DNA of 64,000 bases. It comes from Paenibacillus dauci. GTDB taxonomy: Bacteria; Bacillota; Bacilli; Paenibacillales; Paenibacillaceae. The translations under genes and the position numbers were made by a program. Shown one piece after another: positions 1 through 8,662 of the stretch (the first letter of the stretch is position 1; every line of letters begins with the position of its first letter). The stretch spans positions 248,001-312,000 of the forward strand of contig NZ_KQ040799.1 in NCBI RefSeq assembly GCF_000971985.1, given 5' to 3'. The notes beneath the pieces are model-generated. The model saw only the letters and a list, made by a program, of their open reading frames with translations. It was not told where the DNA came from and did no database searches.

Positions 1-427
1 CGATGCGCAGTGTACCATAATAAGCAGTCAATCCAGTCATCCCGAGTACGCCAAGTGCGGTAGTGATCGGCGCCAGCTCCGGGTCAACCTTGCGCTGACC
101 GTTACCATCCACGATTGCATACCGCTGCCAGCCCCAGCCGCCTGCGATAATATCGCCTTCCTGATAGTCGGAGTGCTTGCTGCTCAGAACCTTGCCGACC
201 GAGCCACCAGTAATTGGCTCTCCCACCTGGAAGGGTGCCGCATACGATTTGGCATCTTTCATCCGTCCGCGCATATAAGGATCGACAGAGACGTACAGTG
301 TCTTAATTAACAGCTGTCCTTCTTCCGGACTACCCAGTTCCGCCTTGTTAAACGAAAAGTTCTCCATTGCAGGTGTACCCTGCGGACGGCTCGCCAGTGC
401 AATATATTCATTTTGTTCTTCAGCCAT
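1..427 (-). CDS. NADP-dependent oxidoreductase, N-terminal part (cut by window edge)
   Basis: Only the first ~142 codons are present; the gene runs off the left edge. The translation begins MAEEQNEYIALASRPQG and contains SVDPYMRGRM and GMTGLTAYYG, the N-terminal signatures of the zinc-free medium-chain dehydrogenase group (leukotriene B4 12-hydroxydehydrogenase / CurA / B. subtilis YfmJ type) that reduces enals and enones with NADPH. The visible part is the GroES-like substrate domain; the NADPH-binding domain is missing because of the edge. ATG at 427 is preceded by GGGAGG at 435-440, 7 nt away. In B. subtilis yfmJ lies near yfmO/yfmP, and similar MFS and MerR genes occur 3-5 kb away here, which supports the assignment loosely. 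Confidence 0.85.
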   Translation of the reverse strand, partial: MAEEQNEYIALASRPQGTPAMENFSFNKAELGSPEEGQLLIKTLYVSVDPYMRGRMKDAKSYAAPFQVGEPITGGSVGKVLSSKHSDYQEGDIIAGGWGWQRYAIVDGNGQRKVDPELAPITTALGVLGMTGLTAYYGTLRI

Positions 428-804
428 GTTGATTCCTCCCAAAAGTATAAGTATCTGCGTTCCATTATATAGAACATCCACATGCCCAATGATCCCGTTT
501 ATCCAGCATCATTGGCATGCCACCTTTTATTATTACCCTTCTTACCTGAAATTAAGATGAAATTCATCTATTTATATATCATTGCTTGGATGATCAACGA
601 CTTGTTTATCATTCTTGGACATTTTATTTTTGCTTAACTGTACTGTTCATCTTCTCTTTTACCGATATTTTATTGGAGATCGCTTTGATTTTCGTTCTTT
701 GTTTCATTTTCCAAAGATCAAATAGGCATTATTGTTCGCTTTTGAGTATGCATAGGCAGAAAATCAAACACATTTCCTATCTTTTCTAGCTCACAAGTTA
801 ATTA

Positions 805-850
805 TTGTGACATATTTCCTTATTATCATTCCGATAAAAGTATGTATAAT
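805..850 (+). promoter_or_regulatory. Lactate dehydrogenase promoter with Rex-like operator
   Basis: A TATAAT -10 box lies at 845-850 with a weak -35 (TTATCA, 823-828). Directly upstream, 805-822 reads TTGTGACATATTTCCTTA, matching about 14 of 18 positions of the Rex consensus TTGTGAAATATTTCACAA; the left half is perfect and the right half decayed. Rex senses NADH/NAD+ and represses fermentative genes including ldh in Firmicutes, so the position fits. The remainder of the 541-bp gap (428-968) is AT-rich and holds nothing else I can support. The operator is inferred from pattern and gene context. Confidence 0.5.
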
Positions 851-968
851 AGTAAATATGGAAAGTTAACTAACATTTAAATTCACTACTCATCCTACTT
901 TAACTTATGTATTTCCCGGCAAGGTCGGGAATATCTTATTATTACGAATAGCAGGAGGGCTGTACAGC

Positions 969-1925
969 GTGGGTAAAAAGAACAGAAAAGTAGCAATTGT
1001 CGGCGTAGGAATGGTCGGGGCAGGATGTGCCTATTCAATGATTAACCAGTCGATTGCCGACGAGATTATGATGGTTGGACGTACCCATGAAAAGGCAGTC
1101 GCCCAGGCGCTGGACCTGTCGCACTGTATGGACTTTACGTCCCATCGTACCAAAGTATACGCAGGTACACTGCATGACTGCGGAGATATGGATATCGTCA
1201 TCATTACAGCGGGTCCCAACCCCAAGCCAGGGCAAGACCGGATGACCCTGCTGCACGAAGCAGCCGAGATTGTACGCGAGATTACCGATCCGATTATGGC
1301 AAGTGGATTTGATGGTATATTCATCGTTGCTGCCAATCCAGTAGACGTGGTCACTTACCTCACATGGCAATACTCGGGTCTGCCGCGCGAACGCATTATT
1401 GGTACAGGCACATCCATTGACTCTTCTCGTCTCAAAACCATTCTGTCCGATGTATTCTCGATTGATCCGCGCAGCGTACACGGTTATGTCCTGGGCGAAC
1501 ATGGTGAATCCCAGTTCGTCGCCTGGTCACATGTGACAATTGGCGGTAAGCCGCTGCTGCATATTATGGAACAGCATGCTCTCCGCTTCCCCGAGCTGAG
1601 TCTGGATGATGTAGCGCTCAAGACAAGGGATGCCGGCTGGGAGATCTTCACCCGCAAAGGCCATACCCAGTTTGGAATCGGTAATGCCCTCGCTCATATC
1701 GCCCGCTCGATCCTGTACGACGAGCACCGGATTATTGCTGTATCTTCCATTCTGGATGGAGAATATGGCGAACAAAATGTATGCGCAGGCGTACCGGCCA
1801 TCATTTCCGGAGAAGGTATACAGGAAATCATTGAGCTGCGACTGGATGACAACGAACAGCGTCAATTCCACCATTCCTGTCAGGTTATTCGCTCGGCAAT
1901 TGAACAGGTTCAAGTGATGGTGTAG
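969..1925 (+). CDS. L-lactate dehydrogenase family protein (atypical cofactor and substrate residues)
   Basis: 318 aa, the usual LDH/MDH length. It starts with GTG behind an AGGAGG at 952-957. Visible family motifs are the Rossmann GVGMVG (12-17), NPVD (123-126), the substrate-loop Arg91, Asp151 and Arg154 in SIDSSR, and the catalytic His178 in GEHGES, so catalysis should be intact. Two selector positions are unusual. The acidic residue ending beta-strand 2, which holds the NAD ribose, is Gly37 followed by Arg38-Thr39. The loop Gln that selects pyruvate (Gln102 in classic numbering) is Pro85. A 2-hydroxyacid dehydrogenase with changed cofactor or substrate preference is therefore possible, and I give no gene symbol for that reason. 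It is monocistronic, ending before a terminator at 2187-2223. Confidence 0.85.
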   Translation: MGKKNRKVAIVGVGMVGAGCAYSMINQSIADEIMMVGRTHEKAVAQALDLSHCMDFTSHRTKVYAGTLHDCGDMDIVIITAGPNPKPGQDRMTLLHEAAEIVREITDPIMASGFDGIFIVAANPVDVVTYLTWQYSGLPRERIIGTGTSIDSSRLKTILSDVFSIDPRSVHGYVLGEHGESQFVAWSHVTIGGKPLLHIMEQHALRFPELSLDDVALKTRDAGWEIFTRKGHTQFGIGNALAHIARSILYDEHRIIAVSSILDGEYGEQNVCAGVPAIISGEGIQEIIELRLDDNEQRQFHHSCQVIRSAIEQVQVMV

Positions 1926-2186
1926 ACACTGCCGCAATATGAAGCCGTATAGAATAATGACAATAGATCCTGATTGTATATTAAACAGGAAGTGTGGCAG
2001 TGATTTATAGGTATTAGCTATGAACTTATAGGCAGCCACAACTACTTTATTCTATATATATGTATTGGTTTTCGGTCTGCTGGATACTTGGATGTATAGG
2101 GAAAATAAGAAGTGTTTCTCTTCTATCCGATCTTGGATAAATTACTCTATAGAGCTTGAATATTTATCACTTTTTTAATCTTTATA

Positions 2187-2223
2187 AAAAGCCTACTACC
2201 GAATAAATCAGTAGTAGGCTTTT
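2187..2223. terminator. Bidirectional rho-independent terminator
   Basis: The stem AAAAGCCTACTAC / GTAGTAGGCTTTT (2187-2199 with 2211-2223) is flanked by A-rich and T-rich tracts. It can end both the lactate dehydrogenase transcript on the plus strand and the convergent uspA transcript on the minus strand. The 260 bp between 1926 and the stem hold nothing else recognisable. Confidence 0.85.
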
Positions 2224-2250
2224 CTATACATCTATTTTATATAAGCAATA

Positions 2251-2697
2251 TCACTTCACCGTCATAACCGGACAGTTCGCATGCTGGATGACCTTATGAC
2301 TTACACTGCCAAGGAACAATTCAGAAACTGCACTTTTGCCGCTGGTCCCCATAATGACCAGATCCATCTTTTCATCGTTGGCAGCATCACAGATCACTGT
2401 CGCCGGATCACCGGTATGATAACGAACTTCGTACTGCACACCTGTCGTATTCAGATACGTACGATACGGCTCGGTTACTGCATGCCCTTCTTCATCCAGA
2501 CGCTCATCCACATCCACTCCCAGCGGCGGCTCTGCCACCATCATCACCGGATTCACATGCAACACCGTTAGATGACTGTCTGCTTTCAAAGATTTCACCA
2601 GCTGCACCGCATGCTCCAATGCGCGCTGCGCATGCTCCGAACCATCTACCGCTACCAGTATACGCTCATACGTTGAACTTCCCTGTACTTCTGACAT
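2251..2697 (-). CDS. Universal stress protein, UspA family
   Basis: 148 aa from the start chosen here. The frame is open to an ATG at 2712, but GGAGGAA lies at 2705-2711, inside that extension, and is ideally spaced for ATG 2697 (MSEVQG). The UspA fold is shown by ILVAVDGSE near the N-terminus and by the C-terminal nucleotide-binding motif G-2X-G-9X-G-S (GTSGKS...GS) followed by CPVMTV, so an ATP-binding member is expected. Such cytoplasmic proteins bind ATP and assist survival of stress; the precise role is unknown. It stands alone, with palindromic element copy A in its upstream region (2896-3016). Confidence 0.9.
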   Translation of the reverse strand: MSEVQGSSTYERILVAVDGSEHAQRALEHAVQLVKSLKADSHLTVLHVNPVMMVAEPPLGVDVDERLDEEGHAVTEPYRTYLNTTGVQYEVRYHTGDPATVICDAANDEKMDLVIMGTSGKSAVSELFLGSVSHKVIQHANCPVMTVK

Positions 2698-2895
2698 GAT
2701 CTGTTCCTCCATTTCGTATATTGATATCTGTCAGCCGGCTATAGGCTCTACACCCTGCTTTAATCTTTTTCAACGCTCCGTACACTTACTCATAAAGCCT
2801 ACTTTTGAAGTGCCTTTAATTTCTGTTCCGTTCTGCATTAATATCTTTTAGCTTTTCAGATCATTTATCCTGCTCAAATTCAAACTCTTCGCACC

Positions 2896-3016
2896 AAGCG
2901 GAGCAAAGAGAATTCTGCCAATGACCGACATTTAAGCAGGGAGATCGACCATCATGCGGTCATTCCAGTTCTCCCTGCTTAACCGGAGGGAATGGCAGAA
3001 ACTCTTTGTGCAGCGG
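2896..3016 (+). repeat. Palindromic structured element, copy A
   Basis: Member of a family seen four times in this window. The 5' flank is AAGCGGAG (2896-2903). Outer stem 2904-2920 pairs with 2993-3008 (17 against 16 nt, one extra base on the 5' arm). Internal-loop strands are ATGACCGACAT and CCGGAGGGAA. Inner stem 2932-2944 / 2970-2982 is a perfect 13 bp, closing a 25-nt loop; the 3' flank is TGCAGCGG. It lies between the MFS gene and uspA. No U-run follows the 3' arm, so it is not a simple terminator. Function unknown. Confidence 0.8.
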
Positions 3017-3035
3017 ATGATGCAAACAAGCAAGA

Positions 3036-4250
3036 TCAATGCCCGTGCGACACATCAATTCCCGCCAGATGGCGACGACGTACCACCAGCACGATAACCG
3101 CTACCAGCACCATCGCACCACCAAAGTAAAACGGAGTCGCCGAGTTGTACCATTCTGCCAGTTTACCAGCCAGGAACGGCGATACCGCACCACCGAGGAA
3201 ACGAACAAAGCTGTACGCTGCAGAAGCAACCGAACGTTCGACCGGAGCCGATTCCATTACCGCTGTAGTAATCAGCGTATTGTTGATACCAAGGAAAATA
3301 CCGGCAACGATAACACCAATAATAACCAGTGTCGGCGAACCAAAGGCTGCGCCCAGACCCATGAACACCAGATCCAGTGCGAACAGGGTCAACATGACAC
3401 CCATCGAACCTGCCAGGTTAAAGCGTGCTTGCAGCTTCGGTGCCACAAATACGGAAGTAATCGCCAGCAGAATCCCCCAGCCGAAGAATACATAACCAAG
3501 ACCATGCTCATCCAGTCCCATTACATACGGAGAATAAGCCATCAGGGTAAAGAAACCAAAGTTATAAAGAAAAGCAACAATCGCCAGCGTTTTCAGTGCC
3601 GGGAATTTCAGTGCGCGGAACGGATCCGCCAGAGTGCTGCGTGTTTTTGGCTTTGGAATCTTGGGTAGCATAATCATAATAAAGATAAAGCCGATCAGCA
3701 TCAGTACACTAACACCGAAGAAAGGACCTCTCCAGGAAATCGAGCCCAATTCGCCGCCCAGCAGCGGGCCGACCGAGATACCAAGACCCAGTGCAGCTTC
3801 ATACAAAATGATAGCTTTGGCTGTACCGGAAGTGGACAATCCTACGATAGCAGACAGCGCAGTTGCGATGAACAGCGCATTACCGAGTCCCCAACCACCG
3901 CGGAATCCGACGATCTGACCGATCGTATTGGAATAACCACCAAGTGCCGAGAAAATAATGATCAGTACAACGCCGCTGAGCAATGTCCATTTGACACCGA
4001 TACGGCTGGATACGACGCCGGTAATCAGCATTGCCAGACCAGTCACCAGATTATAACTGGTAAATAGCAGAGATACCTGACTTGGCGTTGCATTCAATTG
4101 ACTCGCAATCGCCGGTAGAATAGGGTCAACCAATCCCAGACCCATAAATGAAATAACACAGGCAAAAGCAACGGCCCATACGGCTCTAGGCTGGGATAAT
4201 AATCCGCCCTGCTGTGGCAGCTGCTTTGCAGTCGCTGGTTTACTACTCAT
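3036..4250 (-). CDS. MFS multidrug exporter, DHA1 family (YfmO-like)
   Basis: 404 aa with about 12 hydrophobic segments, the usual DHA1 length. It has GLVDPILPAI in TM1 and the TM2-3 loop SSRIGVKW in place of the MFS A-motif. It should be an inner-membrane proton-coupled drug or metabolite exporter. The gene is co-directional with the merR-family gene (4492-4935) 241 bp upstream; exporters of this type are commonly switched by an adjacent MerR activator (yfmO/yfmP, bmr/bmrR). AGGAGG precedes the ATG at 4250, with slightly long spacing. Substrate cannot be read from sequence. Confidence 0.85.
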   Translation of the reverse strand: MSSKPATAKQLPQQGGLLSQPRAVWAVAFACVISFMGLGLVDPILPAIASQLNATPSQVSLLFTSYNLVTGLAMLITGVVSSRIGVKWTLLSGVVLIIIFSALGGYSNTIGQIVGFRGGWGLGNALFIATALSAIVGLSTSGTAKAIILYEAALGLGISVGPLLGGELGSISWRGPFFGVSVLMLIGFIFIMIMLPKIPKPKTRSTLADPFRALKFPALKTLAIVAFLYNFGFFTLMAYSPYVMGLDEHGLGYVFFGWGILLAITSVFVAPKLQARFNLAGSMGVMLTLFALDLVFMGLGAAFGSPTLVIIGVIVAGIFLGINNTLITTAVMESAPVERSVASAAYSFVRFLGGAVSPFLAGKLAEWYNSATPFYFGGAMVLVAVIVLVVRRRHLAGIDVSHGH

Positions 4251-4491
4251 AATGAAAAACTCCTCCTTGATCCTGCTGATTCACATCAAAATCATTTTAT
4301 TGTTTTGCTAAGTATTTAGAGACAAAAGGAAAAACCGGACCCATCGGATACCCGGTGTGTGTAAAGAACGCCTGTTGTAAAGAAAACAAAAAGGAATGAA
4401 CTGTACTTCAGAGACACTAATGTATCCATTGACATATTAACCACTAATCTGAAATCTATTCAGTCACTAACCAAATGACTGCTAAATCGTA

Positions 4492-4935
4492 TCAATTCTC
4501 TGCTTCACTGTTCAGCTTCGCCAGTCCTTCGCGAACCTGCTCACGCAGCTGTTCAGCTTCCGCTTTAAATGAATGAATCGTACGAATTTTCTCTTCCATC
4601 ATCTCCAGCTGCTCACCCAGAGTCTGGTCAATCTGTTCCAGCTGATGTCGGCGCTCCTCATGATCAGTGATGCTGCGATAACGTTCGCGCTGCCCTCTCA
4701 GCATCTCGACCACTTCGATATATCGCTGCAATTCCTGCAAGGAGAATCCCAGCACATCACGCGCACTGATGATTTTCTTGAGCCGCTCGATATCTTCACG
4801 CGTGTACAGCCGGGTATTACCATCGCTCCGCTGTGGTGATACGAGTCCGATCTCTTCATAGTAACGAAGGGTACGCTTGGTCAGATTACACTCGGTTGCC
4901 ACTTCATCAATTTTGTAGAGTGTTATGGTGTCCAC
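4492..4935 (-). CDS. MerR-family transcriptional regulator (YfmP-like)
   Basis: 147 aa. The N-terminal winged HTH is clear (YKIDEVATECNLTKRTLRYYEE, residues ~7-28), followed by a helical linker rich in Glu, Gln and Arg (75-140) that should form the MerR antiparallel coiled coil. There is no Cys-rich metal loop and no large effector domain, so it belongs to the short drug/stress type. It probably controls its own promoter and the MFS exporter just downstream. The GTG at 4935 directly abuts the Shine-Dalgarno-like AGAAGG, an impossible spacing; the in-frame ATA eight bases after the SD would be better placed, so the exact start is uncertain by three residues. Confidence 0.88.
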   Translation of the reverse strand: MDTITLYKIDEVATECNLTKRTLRYYEEIGLVSPQRSDGNTRLYTREDIERLKKIISARDVLGFSLQELQRYIEVVEMLRGQRERYRSITDHEERRHQLEQIDQTLGEQLEMMEEKIRTIHSFKAEAEQLREQVREGLAKLNSEAEN

Positions 4936-4960
4936 CTTCTCTTTATTTAAATATTTACAT

Positions 4961-5006
4961 ATCTTATATGAATATAATAGTACTATCTCACGTTAACGTC
5001 AACGTT
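4961..5006 (-). promoter_or_regulatory. merR promoter with palindromic operator
   Basis: On the minus strand TTGACG is followed 17 nt later by TATTAT and 20 nt later by TATATT. The -35 region overlaps the perfect palindrome ACGTTAACGT (4990-4999), and a further AACGTT copy follows at 5001-5006. A dyad in the spacer/-35 region fits autoregulation by the MerR protein. Inference from pattern only. Confidence 0.5.
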
Positions 5007-5149
5007 ATTAAGAAAATAAATTGATTTTTTTCAGAAAAAGATAGCATTTATTATGATATGAGCTTTGTATTTTGTTTCAGCAGTCAGGTATGCTATGGTG
5101 AATAAGACCCTGAAAGCGAATACCAAATTTCAATCAGCAGGAGGAATCC

Positions 5150-5389
5150 ATGAATATCACCAAATCACAAGCTTATATTGAACTAACTATCGCCAGCTGG
5201 GAAAATACGTCGCTGGGCGCCACACTGGCCGAGATCGTCCGCCGTCAAAGGCAGTATCAGAATGATTATGTAGAAGTGCATCAAGTTGTGGAACTATTCA
5301 AAACCGAGGATAAAGCTGATTTTCTGGTCATTCTGAATGTGATTCGCGATGTGGACAATCCCGGCGATCCTGTTCCTCAAGAGACCTAA
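5150..5389 (+). CDS. Small hypothetical protein
   Basis: 79 aa, acidic, no transmembrane segment, no motif I recognise. It is very likely translated: GCAGGAGG lies 7 nt before the ATG, and the codon usage resembles neighbouring genes. The sequence starts MNITKSQAYIELTIASWENT and looks like a compact alpha/beta or helical domain. It stands alone on the plus strand between divergent merR and convergent gnd, so context gives no function. Confidence 0.7.
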   Translation: MNITKSQAYIELTIASWENTSLGATLAEIVRRQRQYQNDYVEVHQVVELFKTEDKADFLVILNVIRDVDNPGDPVPQET

Positions 5390-5538
5390 TCAGACACACT
5401 TGTATCCAGAATAATATATCTATCCTTATATAAAATAACGATCGCTCTTAAGCCATAATGCGCGATAAACGAACGGCATATACAATTCGAAGTCCTGAAC
5501 ATCTATAGGCATCGTCTCACGTGTATGTCAGGAAATAA

Positions 5539-5586
5539 AAAAGCCTCTGCTGCCCGGAAAAGTCATTCTCCGGGTGCAGAGGCTTT
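5539..5586 (-). terminator. Rho-independent terminator of gnd
   Basis: Stem AAAGCCTCTGC...CCCGG / CCGGG...GCAGAGGCTTT with a T-run (TTTTTTATTT) when read on the minus strand, 76 bp after the gnd stop codon. On the plus strand no T-run follows, so it is oriented for gnd. The remaining bases from 5390 to 5538 show nothing else. Confidence 0.85.
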
Positions 5587-5661
5587 GCTGTGAGCAGAAA
5601 TACTCCAACTGCTTTTGGCAAAGCAGCCGATAGGCATTTCTATTCTATTTATTTGTTAATC

Positions 5662-6561
5662 TTATTTACTGGATTTCTCAACAGCGTGACCGCCAAATTC
5701 GTTACGCAGGGCAGCTACAACTTTACCTGTGAATGTATCATTGTCCAGGGAACGATAACGCATCAGCAGGGACAGCGCGATAACTGGTGTTGCCATTTGC
5801 AGATCCATAGCTTCTTCCACAGTCCATTTACCTTCACCGGAAGAGTGCATGATACCCTGGATTTCTTCCAGACGACCATCTTTGGCAAATGCATTTTCAG
5901 TCAGTTCCATCAGCCAAGAGCGGATAACGGAGCCATTGTTCCATACGCGTGCCACTTTTTCGTAGTTGAAGTCGTATGGGCTTTTCTCCAGAACTTCGAA
6001 GCCTTCACCGATTGCTGCCATCATACCGTACTCGATACCATTGTGGACCATTTTCAGGTAGTGACCGCTGCCTGCTTCACCAGCATACAGATAGCCGTTT
6101 TCTACAGACGTATCGCGGAAGATTGGTTCTACGATTTCCCAAGCTTCTTTGTCGCCACCAACCATATAACAAGCGCCGTTACGAGCACCGCTCATGCCGC
6201 CGGAAGTACCTGCGTCCATGTAACGGATGCCGCTTTTTTTCATTTCGTTGTAGCGACGGATGGATTCTTTGTAGTGGGAGTTCCCTGCTTCGATCACGAC
6301 ATCGTTCTCGGACAGCAGCGGAGCCACTTCAGCCAGTACGGAATCTACTACGCCGTGAGGTACCATTACCCATACCACGCGTGGAGCTTCCAGTTTGCTG
6401 ACCATTTCAGCGATTGTATCTGCACCTTGTGCGCCCAGACCGGACAATTCTTTTACCGCTTCTTTGTTCAGGTCAAATGCAACCACTTCATGATTATGAT
6501 CCATCAGGTTTTGTCCCAGATTCATACCCATTTTGCCTAAGCCAATCAGTCCGATTTTCAT
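5662..6561 (-). CDS. gnd: 6-phosphogluconate dehydrogenase, decarboxylating, short NAD-type
   Basis: 299 aa, the short form (YqeC/GndA type) and not the ~470-aa NADP form. It oxidises and decarboxylates 6-phosphogluconate to ribulose 5-phosphate in the oxidative pentose phosphate pathway. Seen: Rossmann GLGKMG (7-12); Asp30 closing beta-2, which favours NAD over NADP; substrate motif SGG at 120-122; catalytic Lys170 in GHYLKMVHNG and Asn174. It lies 250 bp downstream of zwf on the same strand, giving two steps of one pathway in order. The start ATG has TTGGAGGACT-type spacing upstream (cctccg at 6570-6575). Confidence 0.93.
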   Translation of the reverse strand: MKIGLIGLGKMGMNLGQNLMDHNHEVVAFDLNKEAVKELSGLGAQGADTIAEMVSKLEAPRVVWVMVPHGVVDSVLAEVAPLLSENDVVIEAGNSHYKESIRRYNEMKKSGIRYMDAGTSGGMSGARNGACYMVGGDKEAWEIVEPIFRDTSVENGYLYAGEAGSGHYLKMVHNGIEYGMMAAIGEGFEVLEKSPYDFNYEKVARVWNNGSVIRSWLMELTENAFAKDGRLEEIQGIMHSSGEGKWTVEEAMDLQMATPVIALSLLMRYRSLDNDTFTGKVVAALRNEFGGHAVEKSSK

Positions 6562-6745
6562 TGTATAGTCCTCCGTGTTGTTGGGGATGTTGTATCCCTC
6601 TTTTTTTGGTCGTACTCTCTATCCACTGCGGCGAGTGTATCCCACTCACCCCGAACGTATTGCTATACGTCCGCATCTATACCGCATTGTATAAATACAC
6701 AAAGCGGTTTGACAAAGCCGGAAACCGGCTCTGAAAGCATGGAGA

Positions 6746-6777
6746 ATACGCTCTGTTCATCATTAACCAGAGCGTAT
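6746..6777 (-). other. Hairpin in the zwf-gnd intercistronic gap
   Basis: Perfect 10-bp stem ATACGCTCTG / CAGAGCGTAT (6746-6755 with 6768-6777) around a 12-nt loop, just after the zwf stop. No T-run follows on the minus strand, so it is more likely an mRNA-stabilising or attenuating structure than a full terminator. A small second hairpin, AGCCGG...CCGGCT, follows at 6717-6730. Confidence 0.5.
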
Positions 6778-6811
6778 GCCACTCATTCAATTGTATAAGG
6801 ATCAGGTGTAA

Positions 6812-8311
6812 TTAGCGTACAACTGTACTTTCTCTAACAGGTGCTGGTGCCTGGTCTCCAAGCCAGCGGAATCCCTGTTCAGCCAGCAGCGCGTTGGATG
6901 CTTCCGGACCATAGGTGCCAGCTGCATAATCATGAACCGGCAGGCTGTTGTCTGCAAAAGCTTCCAGCATCGGCTGGATCCACTGCCAGGACAGTTCCAC
7001 TTCATCCCAGTGAGCGAAGAAAGTAGCGTCGCCGTTCAGCGCATCGCCAATCAACAGTTCGTAAGCTTCCGGATCATTATCCGTACCCATCACGAACTCG
7101 GAAGTCATTGGCTCCAGCTGACCGGTTTTGACATTGCGGCGGTTCAGCTGCAGGGTAATTTTCTCTTCCGGATTGATGCTGATTGTCAGCATATTCGGCT
7201 GGCCATCGCAATCTACACAGATATCATTGTTTTGCATGGTGTTTTTGAATTCCACGACGATGCGCGTGGATTTTTCTTTCATACGTTTACCAGTACGGAT
7301 GTAGAATGGTACGCCTTGCCAGGAGAAATCATCTACCCAGACGCGTGCAGCTACAAATGTATCGGTATTGGAGCCCAGTTCGATACCCGGCTCATCCTGA
7401 TAACCCTGTACTTCTTTGCCGTTTACTTCACCGGCAGTGTACTGGGCACGTACGAAGTGCTTGTGTGCATCTTCTTTGGAGATCGGACGCAGCGCTTTGG
7501 CGATGTATTTTTTGTGTGTACGTACATCGTCAGCATTGTGGCCGCCTGGCAGCGTCATCGCTGTCATCATCAGCACTTGCAGCATGTGATTTTGTACCAT
7601 ATCGCGAACGGCTCCGGTATGATCATAATAACCGGCACGTTCTTCTACGCCTACTACTTCGGAAGCCGTAATCTGTACATTAGCGATGTGGCGGTTATTC
7701 CACAGCGACTGGATCACAGGGTTCGCAGAAGTGAATGACTCCATGTTCTGTACCATAGGTTTGCCGAGGTAATGGTCAATACGGAAAATTTCTTCTTCCG
7801 CAAATGTTCTGCTCAGCTGTTCGTTCAGCTGACGAGCCGAAGTAAGATCATGACCAAACGGTTTCTCGATAATCAGACGCTTCCAGCCTGTTGTGTTACC
7901 CAGACCGCTTGCTTTGATATTATCAGCGATCATTTCAAAGAATTCCGGTGCTACCGACATGTAGAACATGCGATTTTGCGGGATATTCAGTTCCGTCTCA
8001 CGCTGTTCGACCAGCTTCAGCAGTTCCTGGTAGCCGGCAGTATCGTTCACATTCAGAATGTGATAACGGATTGAACGCAGAAACGCATCCACAGTCTCGC
8101 GCTCTTGCGGTGTATTACGGGAAAATTCCTGCAGTGCCTGTTCTACATAGGTTTGGAAAGTCGCATCATTGAATGATTTGCGTCCCAGACCGATAATGGA
8201 GAATGCTTCAGGCATCTTGCGATCAAGAAATAAATTATACAATGCAGGGAAGATTTTGCGTTTTGCCAAATCCCCTGTTGAACCGAACAATACAAATGTC
8301 ATAGCTTCCAT
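6812..8311 (-). CDS. zwf: Glucose-6-phosphate 1-dehydrogenase
   Basis: 499 aa, full length for the family. It oxidises glucose 6-phosphate to 6-phosphogluconolactone with NADP. Seen: N-terminal nucleotide motif GSTGDLAKRK (10-19), IIEKPFG, and the active-site signature RIDHYLGKP. The ATG at 8311 is preceded by GGAGGAGAAA with proper spacing; a second Met three codons later is less well placed. gnd follows on the same strand. The upstream region carries a 19-bp sequence identical to one in front of the divergent marR gene, so this gene is a likely target of that regulator. Confidence 0.97.
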   Translation of the reverse strand: MEAMTFVLFGSTGDLAKRKIFPALYNLFLDRKMPEAFSIIGLGRKSFNDATFQTYVEQALQEFSRNTPQERETVDAFLRSIRYHILNVNDTAGYQELLKLVEQRETELNIPQNRMFYMSVAPEFFEMIADNIKASGLGNTTGWKRLIIEKPFGHDLTSARQLNEQLSRTFAEEEIFRIDHYLGKPMVQNMESFTSANPVIQSLWNNRHIANVQITASEVVGVEERAGYYDHTGAVRDMVQNHMLQVLMMTAMTLPGGHNADDVRTHKKYIAKALRPISKEDAHKHFVRAQYTAGEVNGKEVQGYQDEPGIELGSNTDTFVAARVWVDDFSWQGVPFYIRTGKRMKEKSTRIVVEFKNTMQNNDICVDCDGQPNMLTISINPEEKITLQLNRRNVKTGQLEPMTSEFVMGTDNDPEAYELLIGDALNGDATFFAHWDEVELSWQWIQPMLEAFADNSLPVHDYAAGTYGPEASNALLAEQGFRWLGDQAPAPVRESTVVR

Positions 8312-8388
8312 AATGGTTTCTCCTCCAAAATGTACCTCACCCGGTTCTCTATATGGCCTGGGTGTAAGTATTCAGACTTAATTCATGG

Positions 8389-8418
8389 GTATACTATACG
8401 GTTGATATAGCAACTATA
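8389..8418 (-). promoter_or_regulatory. Predicted zwf promoter with MarR-type operator
   Basis: Operator 8400-8418 (GGTTGATATAGCAACTATA) contains the dyad GATATAG-CAA-CTATATC, which is perfect here. A TATAGT -10 candidate for zwf lies at 8393-8398 on the minus strand, so bound repressor would occlude the promoter. The same 19 bp recur at 8706-8724. A clear -35 was not found. Confidence 0.6.
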
Positions 8419-8662
8419 TCGGCAAAAAATAAACGAGCGACCCGGTATATGAGCTGCATCTGTTAAACAGCAGCTGTATATCGAAGCCTCGTCGTGAAGT
8501 CAATCTTTCATTGTGTCTCTTTTGTGACAGTCATTCTTTACAAAATTTACAATAGACCTTGTGTCGAACAATGTCAAGGGTAAAAATGAAAGTTTCACAA
8601 TGAATATTACTTGTTGGTTAAATTATTTATCGGTAACTTTTATCGGTTTGTGAATAGCTGCG

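Noticed and set aside
2896-3016. Plain rho-independent terminator for the upstream MFS gene
   Set aside because: Two stacked stems over 120 nt, conserved internal loop and no T-run on either side; shared with three other sites.
5590-6540. 316-codon open frame antisense to gnd
   Set aside because: Shadow of gnd; no start site and His/Phe/Cys-rich nonsense composition.
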